Assembly (NCBI GenBank): GCA_003161515.1
Contig: PMOH01000109.1
Coordinates: 1 to 20,160 of the forward strand
DNA from: Deltaproteobacteria bacterium
GTDB taxonomy: Bacteria; Desulfobacterota; Binatia; Binatales; Binataceae
Direction: 5' to 3'
Length of the DNA: 20,160 nt
How positions within the stretch are numbered: the first letter of the stretch is position 1; each line of letters begins with the position of its first letter. Of this stretch, positions 1 to 8,974 are shown in pieces. The position numbers were made by a program, and so were the translations under genes. The notes under the pieces were generated by a model. That model did no database searches. It was given only the letters and a program-made list of their open reading frames with translations, and was not told where the DNA came from.

Positions 1-1425
1 ATCGTCGGGACCGCATTGTTCGCGTGGTTCGCGTACCTCCTGATCGATCGACTCAGGCGCGGCGCCCGCTGGCTGACTCCGGCGGTGACGCCGGCATACG
101 CGGGAGTGGTCGGCGGGATTGCCGCCATGTGCATGATCGATTTGTTCGATTTCGATCTGCGCATACCTGCGACTGCGTTGCTGTTCTCGGTTCTGCTCGG
201 ACTCGCGATTCGCATTGGCAAGACGCCCGCCTCGGAAAGCGGCAAACCTGAGCGCCGGTCGCGCGCCTTCGGTCTCCTCGCATTCGGTGTATCACTCGCG
301 GCAGTAGTTCTAATCGTCGCCGCGATGAGTCAGGGCAGTATTGTCTATCCCTACAGTCTGACTCAGCCGCAGAATCTCGCGCAGGCACGCGCGCTGTTGA
401 GCACCTACCCCGCCAATCGCTTCTCCCACTTGTCGCTTATTGCCCTCGAAGGCGACGCGATGACGGAGTCATTGCGCCAGGCCGAACTTCAGCGGGCGGT
501 ATGGACCGATCCGATCGATCCAACTACCCGCGATCGATACGCGCGAGCGCTCATGATCGCGGGAAAACGCGACGACGCACTCAAGCATTTCCAGATTTCG
601 ATAGAAAACTCACCGGCGCTGCGAACCCATCCTTATCTCGACCCGCGCCTTCTAATCTGGCTGCCAGTTGCGGATAGGAAAGCAATCGAGGCCGGATTGG
701 TCGAGGCGGTTGGCCGCGGATACCTCTACGCGCCCGACGCTCTCGGCGAATTCTACCACGCCTTCGGCCGCTTCCCCGACGCGGCCAAGATGTACGCCGA
801 GGTTGCGTCGCGCGAGCACGATCCCGACAAGCGCGCGGAGTACCTGCGCGAATCGGGCGAAGCGTATGCACACAACGACTTCGCGCAGGCGATGGCGAAA
901 TTTCGCGAAGCGCAAGATCTCGCGCCCGACAATTCGCTCATCTACTGCGACATGGTCACGATGGTCATCGGACCGCATCGCGACTTCCAGCTCGCCGAAA
1001 AAACCATCGCACAAGGTATCGAGAACGGCGCGGACCCCTTCCAGCTCTGGACCGCTCTGGCAGACGCTTCCGAGGCTGCCTCCGATCGCTCCAGGGCGGA
1101 GTCATCGCTCGAGCAGGCGCTGAAGTATCAGCCAAACTCGTTTCCAACATTGATCCGGCTCGCCGACCTTTACGTCCTGGATGGGAGGTCGGATCGGGCG
1201 GTCGCTACGATTGACCGGGCGCTCGAGATCGAGCCGGATTCCGCGCCGCTGTATTCGCGGCTTGGGCAGATCGAAGAAAGTCAGTATCACTACTACGCCG
1301 CCGAGCAGGCCTATCGCAAAGCCGCCGCACTGGCGCCGGACAACCGCCAGTATCGCGATTCGCTCGCCGAGTTCGGGCGCAAGCTCGACGCCGCCGCTGC
1401 GGCGACCAAATCACAGGCGCATTGA
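1..1425 (+). CDS. O-antigen ligase-like membrane protein with C-terminal TPR domain (5' partial)
   Basis: The reading frame is open at the first base, so the N-terminus lies outside the window; 474 residues are visible. The visible part starts in a membrane helix (AWFAYLLIDRL), followed by helices around VVGGIAAMCMIDLF and ATALLFSVLLGLAIRIG. This hydrophobic block before a soluble tail matches the end of O-antigen ligase/polymerase (Wzy_C-like) proteins. After a further helix (GLLAFGVSLAAVVLIVAA) comes a soluble region of about 350 residues with TPR-like helical pairs. The clearest are the repeats ending in LAPDN, YQPNS, IEPDS and LAPDN. Ligases with TPR tails are a known architecture; the tail is expected to face the periplasm. 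The likely role is polymerising or transferring lipid-linked glycan, but ligase and polymerase cannot be separated from this part. The next gene begins 24 bases downstream. Confidence 0.8.
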   Translation: MVGTALFAWFAYLLIDRLRRGARWLTPAVTPAYAGVVGGIAAMCMIDLFDFDLRIPATALLFSVLLGLAIRIGKTPASESGKPERRSRAFGLLAFGVSLAAVVLIVAAMSQGSIVYPYSLTQPQNLAQARALLSTYPANRFSHLSLIALEGDAMTESLRQAELQRAVWTDPIDPTTRDRYARALMIAGKRDDALKHFQISIENSPALRTHPYLDPRLLIWLPVADRKAIEAGLVEAVGRGYLYAPDALGEFYHAFGRFPDAAKMYAEVASREHDPDKRAEYLRESGEAYAHNDFAQAMAKFREAQDLAPDNSLIYCDMVTMVIGPHRDFQLAEKTIAQGIENGADPFQLWTALADASEAASDRSRAESSLEQALKYQPNSFPTLIRLADLYVLDGRSDRAVATIDRALEIEPDSAPLYSRLGQIEESQYHYYAAEQAYRKAAALAPDNRQYRDSLAEFGRKLDAAAAATKSQAH

Positions 1426-1449
1426 CTCGGTGCCAATCGTTGCCGTCGC

Positions 1450-2730
1450 ATGAAAATCCTGTACCTGAATCCCTCCGGGGTTTTCGGTGGTGCGGAGCAG
1501 AGTCTGCTGGACGTCATTGCCAGCGTGCGCGCGGCGCGGCCCGATTGGAGTCTCTCGCTGATCGCCGGCGGTGACGGACCGTTGATTGAACGCGCGCGCG
1601 AACTGGGAATCGCGGCGACAGTCGCTCCGATGCCCGAGTCGCTGGCGCAAATCGGTGACGCGGGCGTCGCCGGCCCGGCGGGAACGCAAGTCGGAAAATT
1701 TTCGTTGGCGGCGTCGATGGCGCTCGCCGCGACTCCAACTGTCTTCTACGCGCGATCGCTGCGCCGCAAGATCAACGCAATCTCGCCGACGGTCATTCAT
1801 ACCAACGGCTTCAAGATGCACCTGCTCGGAGCGTGGGCGGCCGGCACGACTCCAGTTATCTGGCACGTGCACGACTACGTGAGCATGCGGCCGGTCATGG
1901 CGCGATTGATGCGCTTTCAAGCGCACAGATGCGCCGCCGCGATCGCCAATTCCAACAGCGTTGCAGACGATCTTCGCGCCACCTGCCCAGACCCCAGTAG
2001 TGGGGCGGGCCTTCCAGACCGCAGTGGGGCGGGCCGCCGTGCCCGCCGCCTCTTCGGTATCACCACCATTTACAACGCGGTCAACCTCGATCGGTTCAAA
2101 CCAGACGGCAATGTCGCCCCACTCGATGAACTCTCCGGGCTCCCATCAGCTCCCGCGGAAACTATTCGCGTGGGTTTGGTCGCGACCTTCGCGCGATGGA
2201 AAGGGCATGAAGTATTTCTGCGCGCGCTCGCGGCCCTGCCGGCTGGCGTATTAGTCCGCGGATACATAATTGGCGCGCCCGTATATCAAACGCGCGGCAG
2301 CCAATATTCGATGCCTGAACTGCGTGCGATGGCGGCGCAGCTCGGACTCACCGGTCGAGTCGGTTTCACCGGATTTGTTGACGATGTGGCCGCTGCGATG
2401 CGCGCGCTTGACATCGTAGTGCATGCGAGCACACAGCCGGAGCCCTTCGGCCTGTCGATAATCGAGGCGATGGCCCTCGGCCGCCCGGTGATCGCGAGCC
2501 GCGCGGGAGGCGCCGCAGAAATCGTCGACGCTTCGGGCGGCGCGGTTTTTCATAGTCCAGGAGATGCGGCTGACCTGGCAAATCGAATCGCGCAGTTGGC
2601 CGGTGATTCGGCAAAACGCCAATGCCTGGGCCGCGCGGGTAGGGCGGCCGCCGAACGATTGTTTGCCCGGCCGCGGCTCGCGCAAGAGCTGGTCCCGATT
2701 TACGAACGCGTGGCAAGTGCTGGAGCCTGA
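1450..2730 (+). CDS. GT4-family glycosyltransferase with in-frame repeat insertion
   Basis: A cytosolic GT-B fold glycosyltransferase expected to add a sugar from an activated donor to the growing glycan. The N-terminal domain opens MKILYLNPSGVFGGAEQSL, with the GGAE loop typical of GT4 enzymes (G13, G14). The C-terminal domain has the donor-site start VGLVATFARWKGHE near residue 240 and the E-x7-E motif EPFGLSIIE (E331, E339), followed by GRPVIASRAGG. At 426 residues it is slightly long for the family. The excess lies at about residues 180-200, between DDLRAT and GITTIYNAV, where a GC-rich repeat is read through without breaking the frame. The insertion falls at the linker between the two Rossmann-like domains, so activity may survive. 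Donor and acceptor cannot be assigned. The TGA stop overlaps the next ATG by one base (TGATG), which suggests translational coupling. Confidence 0.88.
   Translation: MKILYLNPSGVFGGAEQSLLDVIASVRAARPDWSLSLIAGGDGPLIERARELGIAATVAPMPESLAQIGDAGVAGPAGTQVGKFSLAASMALAATPTVFYARSLRRKINAISPTVIHTNGFKMHLLGAWAAGTTPVIWHVHDYVSMRPVMARLMRFQAHRCAAAIANSNSVADDLRATCPDPSSGAGLPDRSGAGRRARRLFGITTIYNAVNLDRFKPDGNVAPLDELSGLPSAPAETIRVGLVATFARWKGHEVFLRALAALPAGVLVRGYIIGAPVYQTRGSQYSMPELRAMAAQLGLTGRVGFTGFVDDVAAAMRALDIVVHASTQPEPFGLSIIEAMALGRPVIASRAGGAAEIVDASGGAVFHSPGDAADLANRIAQLAGDSAKRQCLGRAGRAAAERLFARPRLAQELVPIYERVASAGA
1987..2047 (+). repeat. GC-rich interspersed repeat inserted in a coding sequence
   Basis: Two near-identical direct copies lie 27 bases apart. 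Both begin CCAGACC and end TGGGGCGGGCC: 1987-2011 (25 bases) and 2014-2035 (22 bases, with a 3-base gap). The second copy continues into a hairpin, with GGCGGGC at 2028-2034 pairing with GCCCGCC at 2041-2047 around a 6-base loop. Copy spacing and total length keep the host frame open. The layout resembles REP/MITE-like dispersed repeats of high-GC genomes (inference). I see no other copy in the window. Confidence 0.65.
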
Positions 2731-3884
2731 TGCGGGTCCTGCATATCGTTAGCGGCCGTCTCTATGGCGGCGTCGAGACCGCGCTGGTCACGATGGCGCG
2801 ATGCCGCCTGCTGTGCCCCGAGATCGAACCGGAGTTTGGCATTTGTTTCGACGGCCGATTGCGCGATGAGCTGACGGCAGCAGGCACGGCGGTTCATATG
2901 CTGGGCGAGGTCCGGGTCAGGCATCCACTTTCGGTATTGCGCGCACGGCGCAAGCTAAGCCGACTGCTCGATGAGCGCGCGGCTACTGTCGTGGTCTGCC
3001 ACATGGCGTGGGCGCAGGCGATATTTGGTCCCGTCGCGCGCGCATCCGGCGTTGCGTTGGTATTCTGGGCGCACGATGCGACCGATGCCCGCCGCTGGTT
3101 GGATCGATGGGCTCGGTTGACCCGGCCCGACCTGGCGATTTGCAACAGCAATTTCACTGCCTCGACGATTTTCTGGTTATATCCGCGAGTGGCTACTCAA
3201 GTAGTCTATTGCCCGGTGAGTCCGCCGGCATTCAACGCCTCTCTGAACGACCGCGCCGAAGTGCGTCGTGAACTCAACACTCCGGCGGACGCCACCGTGA
3301 TTGTCCAGGTGAGCCGGATGGAACAATGGAAGGGGCAGCGACTCCATCTCGAGACACTGGGCCAATTGCGCGATCGTTCAGGATGGGTTTGCTGGATCGT
3401 TGGAGCAGCCCAGCGTCCACAAGAAGCTGGCTACGAGCGCGAGCTGCACTCGGTGGCGAAGCAACATGGAATCGAAGAACGTGTGCGATTCGCAGGTCAA
3501 CGTTCAGATGTCTCGCGGATTCTTTCGGGCGCAGACATATATTGCCAGCCGAATACCAGTCCGGAACCGTTCGGTCTCACACTGATCGAAGCACTCCAGG
3601 CTGGCTTACCTGTCATAACTAGTGCGATGGGCGGTGCGACCGAGGTCGTCAACGATTCGTGCGGAATACTCGTGCCGCCCGGCAGTATTGCTGATCTGGC
3701 GTCGGCGCTTAGGCTGCTGAACACTGACGGGCAACTTCGCCGTCGGCTGGGTGCGTCAGGTCCCGCTCGTGCGCGGGAGCTGACCGATCCTGCAGTTCAG
3801 CTTTCACGTCTGAAGAGTGCGCTCGAAGAATTGTCGGCGGCGCCAGAACGCGACAGCGGTCTTGAAAATATCGACTTGGCCTGA
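2730..3884 (+). CDS. GT4-family glycosyltransferase
   Basis: A cytosolic GT-B glycosyltransferase of 384 residues, a normal length for GT4. The start MRVLHIVSGRLYGGVETAL carries the N-terminal glycine loop (G13, G14). The C-terminal domain begins near residue 195 with VSRMEQWKGQ and contains the E-x7-E motif EPFGLTLIE (E279, E287), followed by GLPVITSAMGGATEVV, which binds the nucleotide-sugar donor. Its ATG overlaps the stop of the preceding glycosyltransferase by one base. The following methyltransferase starts inside its 3' end, so all three are probably one translational unit. Sugar specificity cannot be read from the sequence. Confidence 0.9.
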   Translation: MRVLHIVSGRLYGGVETALVTMARCRLLCPEIEPEFGICFDGRLRDELTAAGTAVHMLGEVRVRHPLSVLRARRKLSRLLDERAATVVVCHMAWAQAIFGPVARASGVALVFWAHDATDARRWLDRWARLTRPDLAICNSNFTASTIFWLYPRVATQVVYCPVSPPAFNASLNDRAEVRRELNTPADATVIVQVSRMEQWKGQRLHLETLGQLRDRSGWVCWIVGAAQRPQEAGYERELHSVAKQHGIEERVRFAGQRSDVSRILSGADIYCQPNTSPEPFGLTLIEALQAGLPVITSAMGGATEVVNDSCGILVPPGSIADLASALRLLNTDGQLRRRLGASGPARARELTDPAVQLSRLKSALEELSAAPERDSGLENIDLA

Positions 3885-4548
3885 CCCAGCCGATCGCGCT
3901 TCTTGCAGCGGCGGTGCGAGCGAAAACGCGATCTACGCGATGGCTGCTGACGCGCTGCGCCATGCGGGAATTACGACCGGCACACTGCTCGATATCGGTT
4001 GCGGCTCGGGTAATCTCTATCCCTTTGTGCGCGACCGTGTCTCATCGTACGTAGGCGTCGACCTGGTTCGATACGACGGCTTTCCTGCCGGAGCCGAGTG
4101 GATCGAGGCGAACCTCGATCTACTTCCATTGCCGTTGCCCGCGGAGCGCGCCGATGTGGTCGCGGCGGTCGAGACCATCGAGCATCTCGAGAATCCTCGC
4201 GCGTTCATGCGTGAACTTGTGCGACTCGCAAAGCCAGGAGGCACAGTGGTGGTGACGACTCCGAACCAGCTCAGCCTGCTCAGCAAGATGACGTTGATGT
4301 TGAAAAATAGATTCTGCGCTTTTCAGGATGTGCACTATCCCGCTCATATCACTGCGCTGCTTGAAATCGATTTGATCAGAATTGCAAGCGCGTGCGGACT
4401 TCAAAATCTTTCGATTTCCTACAGCAACAACGGTCGAATTGTCTTCACCGCGCTGCATTATCCGCGCACGGTTTCCAGACTATGGCCGCGTCCGATGTCC
4501 GATAACATTTGCCTGACAGGCACAAAGCGTGAGAGCGTGGTTTCGTGA
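3862..4548 (+). CDS. Class I SAM-dependent methyltransferase
   Basis: A soluble methyltransferase of about 228 residues with a Methyltransf_11-like core. Counting from this start, motif I LLDIGCGSG has its aspartate near residue 44 and binds S-adenosylmethionine. It is followed by a candidate acidic motif II (YVGVDLV), the post-motif stretch VVAAVETIEHLENP, and LAKPGGTVVVTTPN. No ATG lies upstream of motif I except one at 3940, close to the core. The candidates are TTG at 3862 (23-base overlap with the upstream gene) and GTG at 3817 (68-base overlap); I chose 3862 for the smaller overlap, without a strong ribosome binding site. Placed between glycosyltransferases, it probably methylates a sugar or a sugar intermediate, but the substrate is unknown. 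Confidence 0.8.
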   Translation: MKISTWPDPADRASCSGGASENAIYAMAADALRHAGITTGTLLDIGCGSGNLYPFVRDRVSSYVGVDLVRYDGFPAGAEWIEANLDLLPLPLPAERADVVAAVETIEHLENPRAFMRELVRLAKPGGTVVVTTPNQLSLLSKMTLMLKNRFCAFQDVHYPAHITALLEIDLIRIASACGLQNLSISYSNNGRIVFTALHYPRTVSRLWPRPMSDNICLTGTKRESVVS

Positions 4549-6223
4549 AAGCAACAATTTTCTTACGGTCTCCCAATCGTCGCCCGCTCTATTCGATCGA
4601 GGCACGAATTTAGCGCAAGTGGAGACCTTTAAGGTCTACCGATCAACCAGAGTACTTCCCCAAATTGACCAGGGTAGTCTAGCCGATTTTGCAGGTCCGG
4701 TGATCGTCCGCCGCAGGCTCAGGGAGTCACTGCTAACGCCTGCGCACCACCGTGCGCTACCCGCGGCTCTCACGCTCGCGATCGTAGCGATGGGTATCGC
4801 GTTAAGGTTTTGGCACTATTTCGGAAATTACTCGCTCAATCACGACGACATCTGTCTGGCCCTAAACCTGATCGGACGGAGCGCCGGCGGCCTCACGCAC
4901 ACGCTCGATTTCGATCAGGCCGCGCCGCTTGGATTTCTGTGGATCGAGCGCGCGATGGTTTGCATATTCGGTCCGGGCGAGGTGGCGCTGCGGCTGCTAC
5001 CGTTCGTATTCGGATGCGCATCGGTGATACTGCTTGCGCGGCTTGCAACAATCCGCTTGCCGCCGTTCGAAGCGGTCGCCGTAGTTGGATTCTTCGCGTT
5101 TTCCCAGGCGCTGATCGAATCGGCCATCCAGGTCAAACCCTACTCACTGGACACGGTGGCCACGATTGTTCTGGTGTCGGTATTTCTGCGGCTCACACGG
5201 AACTCCGCGAGCAAAGCGAAGTCGATCGTGGCCGCTGCCGCGGGGCATTCGCGCTGTGGTTCTCCTTTCCGGCGCTGTTTGTGCTGGGTGGGATGGGCGC
5301 GGTTACCGCCAGTCTCGCGATAATCGATCGGAATATCGCGCGGCTCCGCCGCTTGCTTCCGGTTTTCTGCGCGTGGGCGGTTTCCGCAGGATGCGCTTAC
5401 TGGAGTTCGCGCCAGGGATTATTGAACGGGAGCCTCTCACACCACGATTTCGTCCATATGTTCCCGGTGCATACGCCGGCACTCATCGTTCCATGGATGA
5501 CCGAGGGCGTCACCAACCTCGGTTCGATCAGCACTTCGGTTTGGTTGGCCCCGCTCGCGGCGGTCGCGTTGCTATTCGCGGTGGCGCTGATGCTGTGGCG
5601 CCGCGACCGAATCAGCCTGCTGCTGGCCGCGCCGCTTGCTCTTTGTTTGATCGCATCCGTAGCGCAAAAGTATCCGTGGATTCCCCGTCTGCTCTTTTTC
5701 GCCGCGCCGCTCACGCTGATGATCACCGCGCGCGAAGTCGGCGGCTTCGTGCGCGCGCGCGCCCGCGCTACGAATGCTTGCGCTTTCGATTGTCAGTATC
5801 GCGCTGGTCTATGCGGGGCTGAGTGCGTTCAAAAATGTGGTCGTTAACGACGGCGGGTTCGATGATCCCAGGGGAGCGGTGGCGGCGATTGCAAAGGCGT
5901 GGCAACCAGGCGACCGAATTTATGCGAGCGGCCCCGCGATGCCCTGCATCATCTACTACCGTATGATGTTGCATGCGGATCAACTTGATTTCGTCAGCTC
6001 TCGCAATCCGGTTTACGTTCCTGACCAGGCCGAACGAATAGTCGTGCTGCCCAAGACCGAAGGGCGTTTGTGGTTTCTCTATTTCGCGCCAAACGAAAAG
6101 GACTTTGACCACCGAATCCTGACGAATTTCCATCAGGCCGGCTCGCTGATCTCTCTCGCGCGCTACAAGAATTTCATCGTCGCGCTGTGGGATCTGAGCC
6201 CGGAGTCAAAACCGACTCCCTAA
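4529..6223 (+). pseudogene. GT39/ArnT-like membrane glycosyltransferase, broken by two frameshifts
   Basis: Three consecutive pieces in frames 2, 1 and 2 make one multi-pass protein. Piece one (4529 to about 5243) has an N-terminal helix ending MGIALRFWHY, then NHDDICLALNL, which resembles the acidic first-loop motif of GT39/PMT-type enzymes, and several helices. Piece two (about 5243-5755) continues with FALWFSFPALFVLGG and YPWIPRLLFFAAPLTL. Piece three starts with the helix LALSIVSIALVYAGL and ends with a soluble tail. Adding one G to the run at 5242-5245 and one GC unit to the (GC)6 run at 5751-5762 would restore about 565 codons from GTG 4529, or about 508 from GTG 4700, which starts nearer the first helix. 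Such enzymes move sugars from polyprenyl-phosphate donors on the periplasmic side. The breaks may be decay, slipped-strand variation or assembly errors. The 5' end overlaps the methyltransferase by 20 bases. Confidence 0.75.
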
Positions 6224-6251
6224 ATGCAAAACGCTCAAGAGACGTAGCTTC

Positions 6252-7586
6252 GTGGAAGGAATAGTTCTCTGCGGTCTCGCCCTGGTCGCCTGCTTTATGT
6301 TCGGGCGACGGTCGCTGACTACCGGTCTCGGAGTCTTGATGGGACTGGGTTACGGATACGGCATCATACGCGCCAATGTGCCCGACTCGCTGGCACACTT
6401 TATCTTCGATGCCGGTGTCGCTGGATTCTATTTGTCCCTCCTTTCGCGGCGCATGACTTCTGCGCAGCGGCGGCGCGTTCAGGTCCTGATGCCATGGGTC
6501 GCGCTGCTGGTCGGTTGGCCTCTTCTACTGTTCTTTCTTCCAGTCCAGGACCCATTGGTGCAGTTAGTCGGTCTTCGCGGACAGATATTTTTTCTGCCTT
6601 TCCTGTTAATCGGTGCGATGCTCGAGTCGGAGGACTACTACGTGCTGGCCAAATGGTTGGCGGTGCTGAATCTGATTGCATTTGGATTTGCCGTTGCCGA
6701 GTACTTCGATGGTCTCGAGAGGTTTTTTCCCAGGAACGCAGATACTATTAACATGTACGGTTCGAGGGATCTCATCGGATTTACCCAATACCGAATTCCT
6801 TCAACATTCATAGGTTCGGCGTCTTACTGCGGCGCAATGGTCTGCACGATGCCACTGCTGCTGAACGCATGGGCCCAAAAGCGCGTCGGACGGCTCGAAT
6901 ACTGGCTGTTCATGGCGGCTCTGGTGGCCTCTCCGCTCGGAGTCTTTATGGGTGCATCGCGCTCCTGGGCCGGTATAATGATCCTGGCTGTAGGCAGTAC
7001 TTTCCTTACGGGACAAATGACATTCAGGGTTCTGCTCGGCTCGACTGTGCTGGTGGTCTGCGTGGGCTGGATCGTCTCGAACAATCCGCGGTTGCAGAGA
7101 TTCACGACTATTCAAGACACCGACATGGTGGAAAAGCGAATCGCAAACAGCGTCAACGAATCGTTCGTTGATGCGCTGCATGATTATCCGATGGGTAATG
7201 GTCTGGGGGGCGGAGGAACCAGTATTCCGTACTTTCTGCAGGATCGCGTCAAAGATTCGGTCGCGATGGAAAACGAGTATGGGAGAATTTTGCTCGAAAC
7301 CGGTATTCCGGGCCTGATGATCTGGCTGATCTTTATTTTCTGGACGTTCGCCCGCACCGTGCCGGACGGCGAATGGGGACTCGCACTTAGACTGACGCGC
7401 AATCTACTGGTTTTTTCTTTTGCGACCGCGATGATCGGAACGGGCCTTTTGACCTGGATACCCGGAACCCCATTGGTGTTGGCCTTTATGGGATGGATAA
7501 CGACTGCGCGGGCAAGGCAGCCCGCAGTCATTCGCGCCGCGCAACCACGACTCGGCGTTGCGACCTTTGCCACAAATCGAAGATAA
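6252..7586 (+). CDS. O-antigen ligase/polymerase-like (Wzy/WaaL) membrane protein
   Basis: An integral membrane protein of 444 residues with roughly ten hydrophobic helices, the usual size for O-antigen polymerases and ligases. The diagnostic region is the large late loop. It contains DALHDYPMGNGLGGGG near residue 310-320 and ENEYGRILLETGIPGLM near residue 340, which match the Wzy_C pattern of a glycine-rich G-x-G-L-G stretch followed by EN and a helix with ETG-x-x-G. An arginine in FMGASRSWAGI is also typical. It acts in the inner membrane on undecaprenyl-linked glycan. Since an ABC exporter is encoded downstream, ligase (WaaL-type) is as likely as polymerase. The start is GTG, 28 bases after the broken GT39-like gene, with a weak AAGAGA upstream. 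Confidence 0.85.
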   Translation: MEGIVLCGLALVACFMFGRRSLTTGLGVLMGLGYGYGIIRANVPDSLAHFIFDAGVAGFYLSLLSRRMTSAQRRRVQVLMPWVALLVGWPLLLFFLPVQDPLVQLVGLRGQIFFLPFLLIGAMLESEDYYVLAKWLAVLNLIAFGFAVAEYFDGLERFFPRNADTINMYGSRDLIGFTQYRIPSTFIGSASYCGAMVCTMPLLLNAWAQKRVGRLEYWLFMAALVASPLGVFMGASRSWAGIMILAVGSTFLTGQMTFRVLLGSTVLVVCVGWIVSNNPRLQRFTTIQDTDMVEKRIANSVNESFVDALHDYPMGNGLGGGGTSIPYFLQDRVKDSVAMENEYGRILLETGIPGLMIWLIFIFWTFARTVPDGEWGLALRLTRNLLVFSFATAMIGTGLLTWIPGTPLVLAFMGWITTARARQPAVIRAAQPRLGVATFATNRR

Positions 7587-7606
7587 CTACCTTTTTCACC
7601 TCAACC

Positions 7607-7611
7607 GAGAG
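7607..7611 (+). promoter_or_regulatory. Ribosome binding site deciding the start at 7620
   Basis: GAGAG lies 8 bases before ATG 7620. It overlaps the alternative GTG start at 7611, which would add only three residues, so ATG 7620 is preferred. Confidence 0.5.
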
Positions 7612-7619
7612 TGATCAAA

Positions 7620-8786
7620 ATGAATCAGATTCCGGAACAGTGGGTGCTGGTGGCCGGCGGCTTCCACCGAAAGGGTGGGATGGACAGAGCGAATGCGGCG
7701 CTTGCCACTTTTCTGGCGTCGCGCGGGCATCGCGTCCATCTGGTGTCGCACGAGATCGCCCCAACCCTGACTACGATGGCGGGTGTGACAACTCACATCG
7801 TCGCGAAGCCCGGCGGATCGTACTTTCTTGGAGACTGGATGCTTCATCGGCAGGGACGACTCGTCGCGCGTGCGGTGAAAGCGAACTCGCCCGATGCGCG
7901 GGTGGTCGTCAACGGGGGTAATTGCACCTGGCCGGACATCAATTGGGTTCACTCGGTGCATCGCGCATGGCCGCCGTGCGACCCGCACGCGCCGCTCTGG
8001 TTCAAAGTCAAGAATCGGATCGACAAATCGCTCGCGCTGCGCCGCGAATGGACAGCTCTTCGATCGGCCAAAGTGGTCATCGCAAATTCAGAGCGGACGC
8101 GGCGCGACCTGGTCAACTTGCTGCGCATTTCGGAGCGCAATATTTACAAACTGTATCTTGGCGCCGACTCCGAACTAGGGCCGGTAGAGCCAGAGCGCCG
8201 CAGGTCCGCGCGCCTATGGCTCGGCAAACCGTTGAGCCATCCTTTGGCGGCATTTGTCGGGGCGATTGGATACGACACGAACAAGGGGATCGACACTCTT
8301 GTCCGCGCGTGGAGCACGCTTTGCTCGTGCACTGGCTGGGATGTTGACTTGATTGTAGCTGGAGGCGGCCGTGCAGTCGCGCGATGGAAAAATCAAATCG
8401 AACGAGCGGGATTGTCGAGTCACATAAAGATGATCGGTTTCACTGAGAGGATCACTGATGTGCTGGCCGCCGTCGATGTGCTCGTCAGTCCGGTCCGCTA
8501 CGAGGCCTACGGGCTGAATGTCCAGGAGGCGCTCTGCTGCGGCGTGCCGGCGATCGTGAGTGCATGTGCCGGTGTCGCCGAACGGTACCCGGCACAACTC
8601 GCTGGATTGCTTCTACGTAATCCTGACGACGTTAGAGAACTTGTTGAACGAATGCGCCGTTGGCGCGAATCAATCGATGCGTGGAAAGAATCGGTGAAAC
8701 CGCTGACCGCCGAACTGCGAAGCCGCAGCTGGGAAACAATGGCGAGTGAATTCGTAACTCTCGTGCAGAATCCGGCGGTGACTTAA
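7620..8786 (+). CDS. GT4-family glycosyltransferase
   Basis: A GT-B glycosyltransferase of 388 residues. The N-terminal domain starts with WVLVAGGFHRKGGMDRAN, a variant of the glycine-rich loop in which the usual GGAE is GGMDRAN. The C-terminal half begins AAFVGAIGYDTNKGIDTL, and the donor-binding motif is EAYGLNVQE (E295, E303), followed by CGVPAIVSACAGVAERYP. It should act in the cytoplasm on the growing glycan; donor unknown. It follows the Wzy/WaaL-like gene after 33 bases. It is the last intact gene before the rearranged segment at 8787-10691, so the first part of the transcription unit may end near here, although I see no clear terminator hairpin after its stop. Confidence 0.88.
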   Translation: MNQIPEQWVLVAGGFHRKGGMDRANAALATFLASRGHRVHLVSHEIAPTLTTMAGVTTHIVAKPGGSYFLGDWMLHRQGRLVARAVKANSPDARVVVNGGNCTWPDINWVHSVHRAWPPCDPHAPLWFKVKNRIDKSLALRREWTALRSAKVVIANSERTRRDLVNLLRISERNIYKLYLGADSELGPVEPERRRSARLWLGKPLSHPLAAFVGAIGYDTNKGIDTLVRAWSTLCSCTGWDVDLIVAGGGRAVARWKNQIERAGLSSHIKMIGFTERITDVLAAVDVLVSPVRYEAYGLNVQEALCCGVPAIVSACAGVAERYPAQLAGLLLRNPDDVRELVERMRRWRESIDAWKESVKPLTAELRSRSWETMASEFVTLVQNPAVT

Positions 8787-8974
8787 TTTGGGTGTGAGTG
8801 TCTGAAATTGAAAAGCGTGCGTCTTAATTTTTTCGGCGTTCGGTTCGTAAGAAAAATGCGTGTAAAGTCCGTGCGACCAAGACAACTCGTCTCCAGAGCA
8901 GCCCGACTTACCCTCGGAAAACGAACTTTACTTCAGGTTGCGCAGGCGCCTTCCTCAGTTCGGATCTAACCGCC
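8787..8974 (+). other. Low-GC intergenic stretch upstream of the split methyltransferase
   Basis: No coding frame is supported here. By hand count, 8821-8880 has 26 of 60 G+C, well below the flanking genes. A 7-base inverted repeat (GTAAAGT at 8862-8868, ACTTTAC at 8925-8931) is 56 bases apart and probably chance. The stretch may hold a promoter for the downstream part of the cluster, but no convincing -35/-10 pair was found. Confidence 0.35.

Noticed and set aside
5166..5822. 218-codon + strand frame overlapping the GT39-like gene as a separate protein
   Set aside because: It is in the third frame, arginine-rich and without hydrophobic segments, whereas the frame-corrected GT39-like protein explains the same DNA.
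8862..8931. Inverted repeat GTAAAGT / ACTTTAC
   Set aside because: Seven bases separated by 56 in an AT-richer stretch is likely chance, and no associated feature was found.
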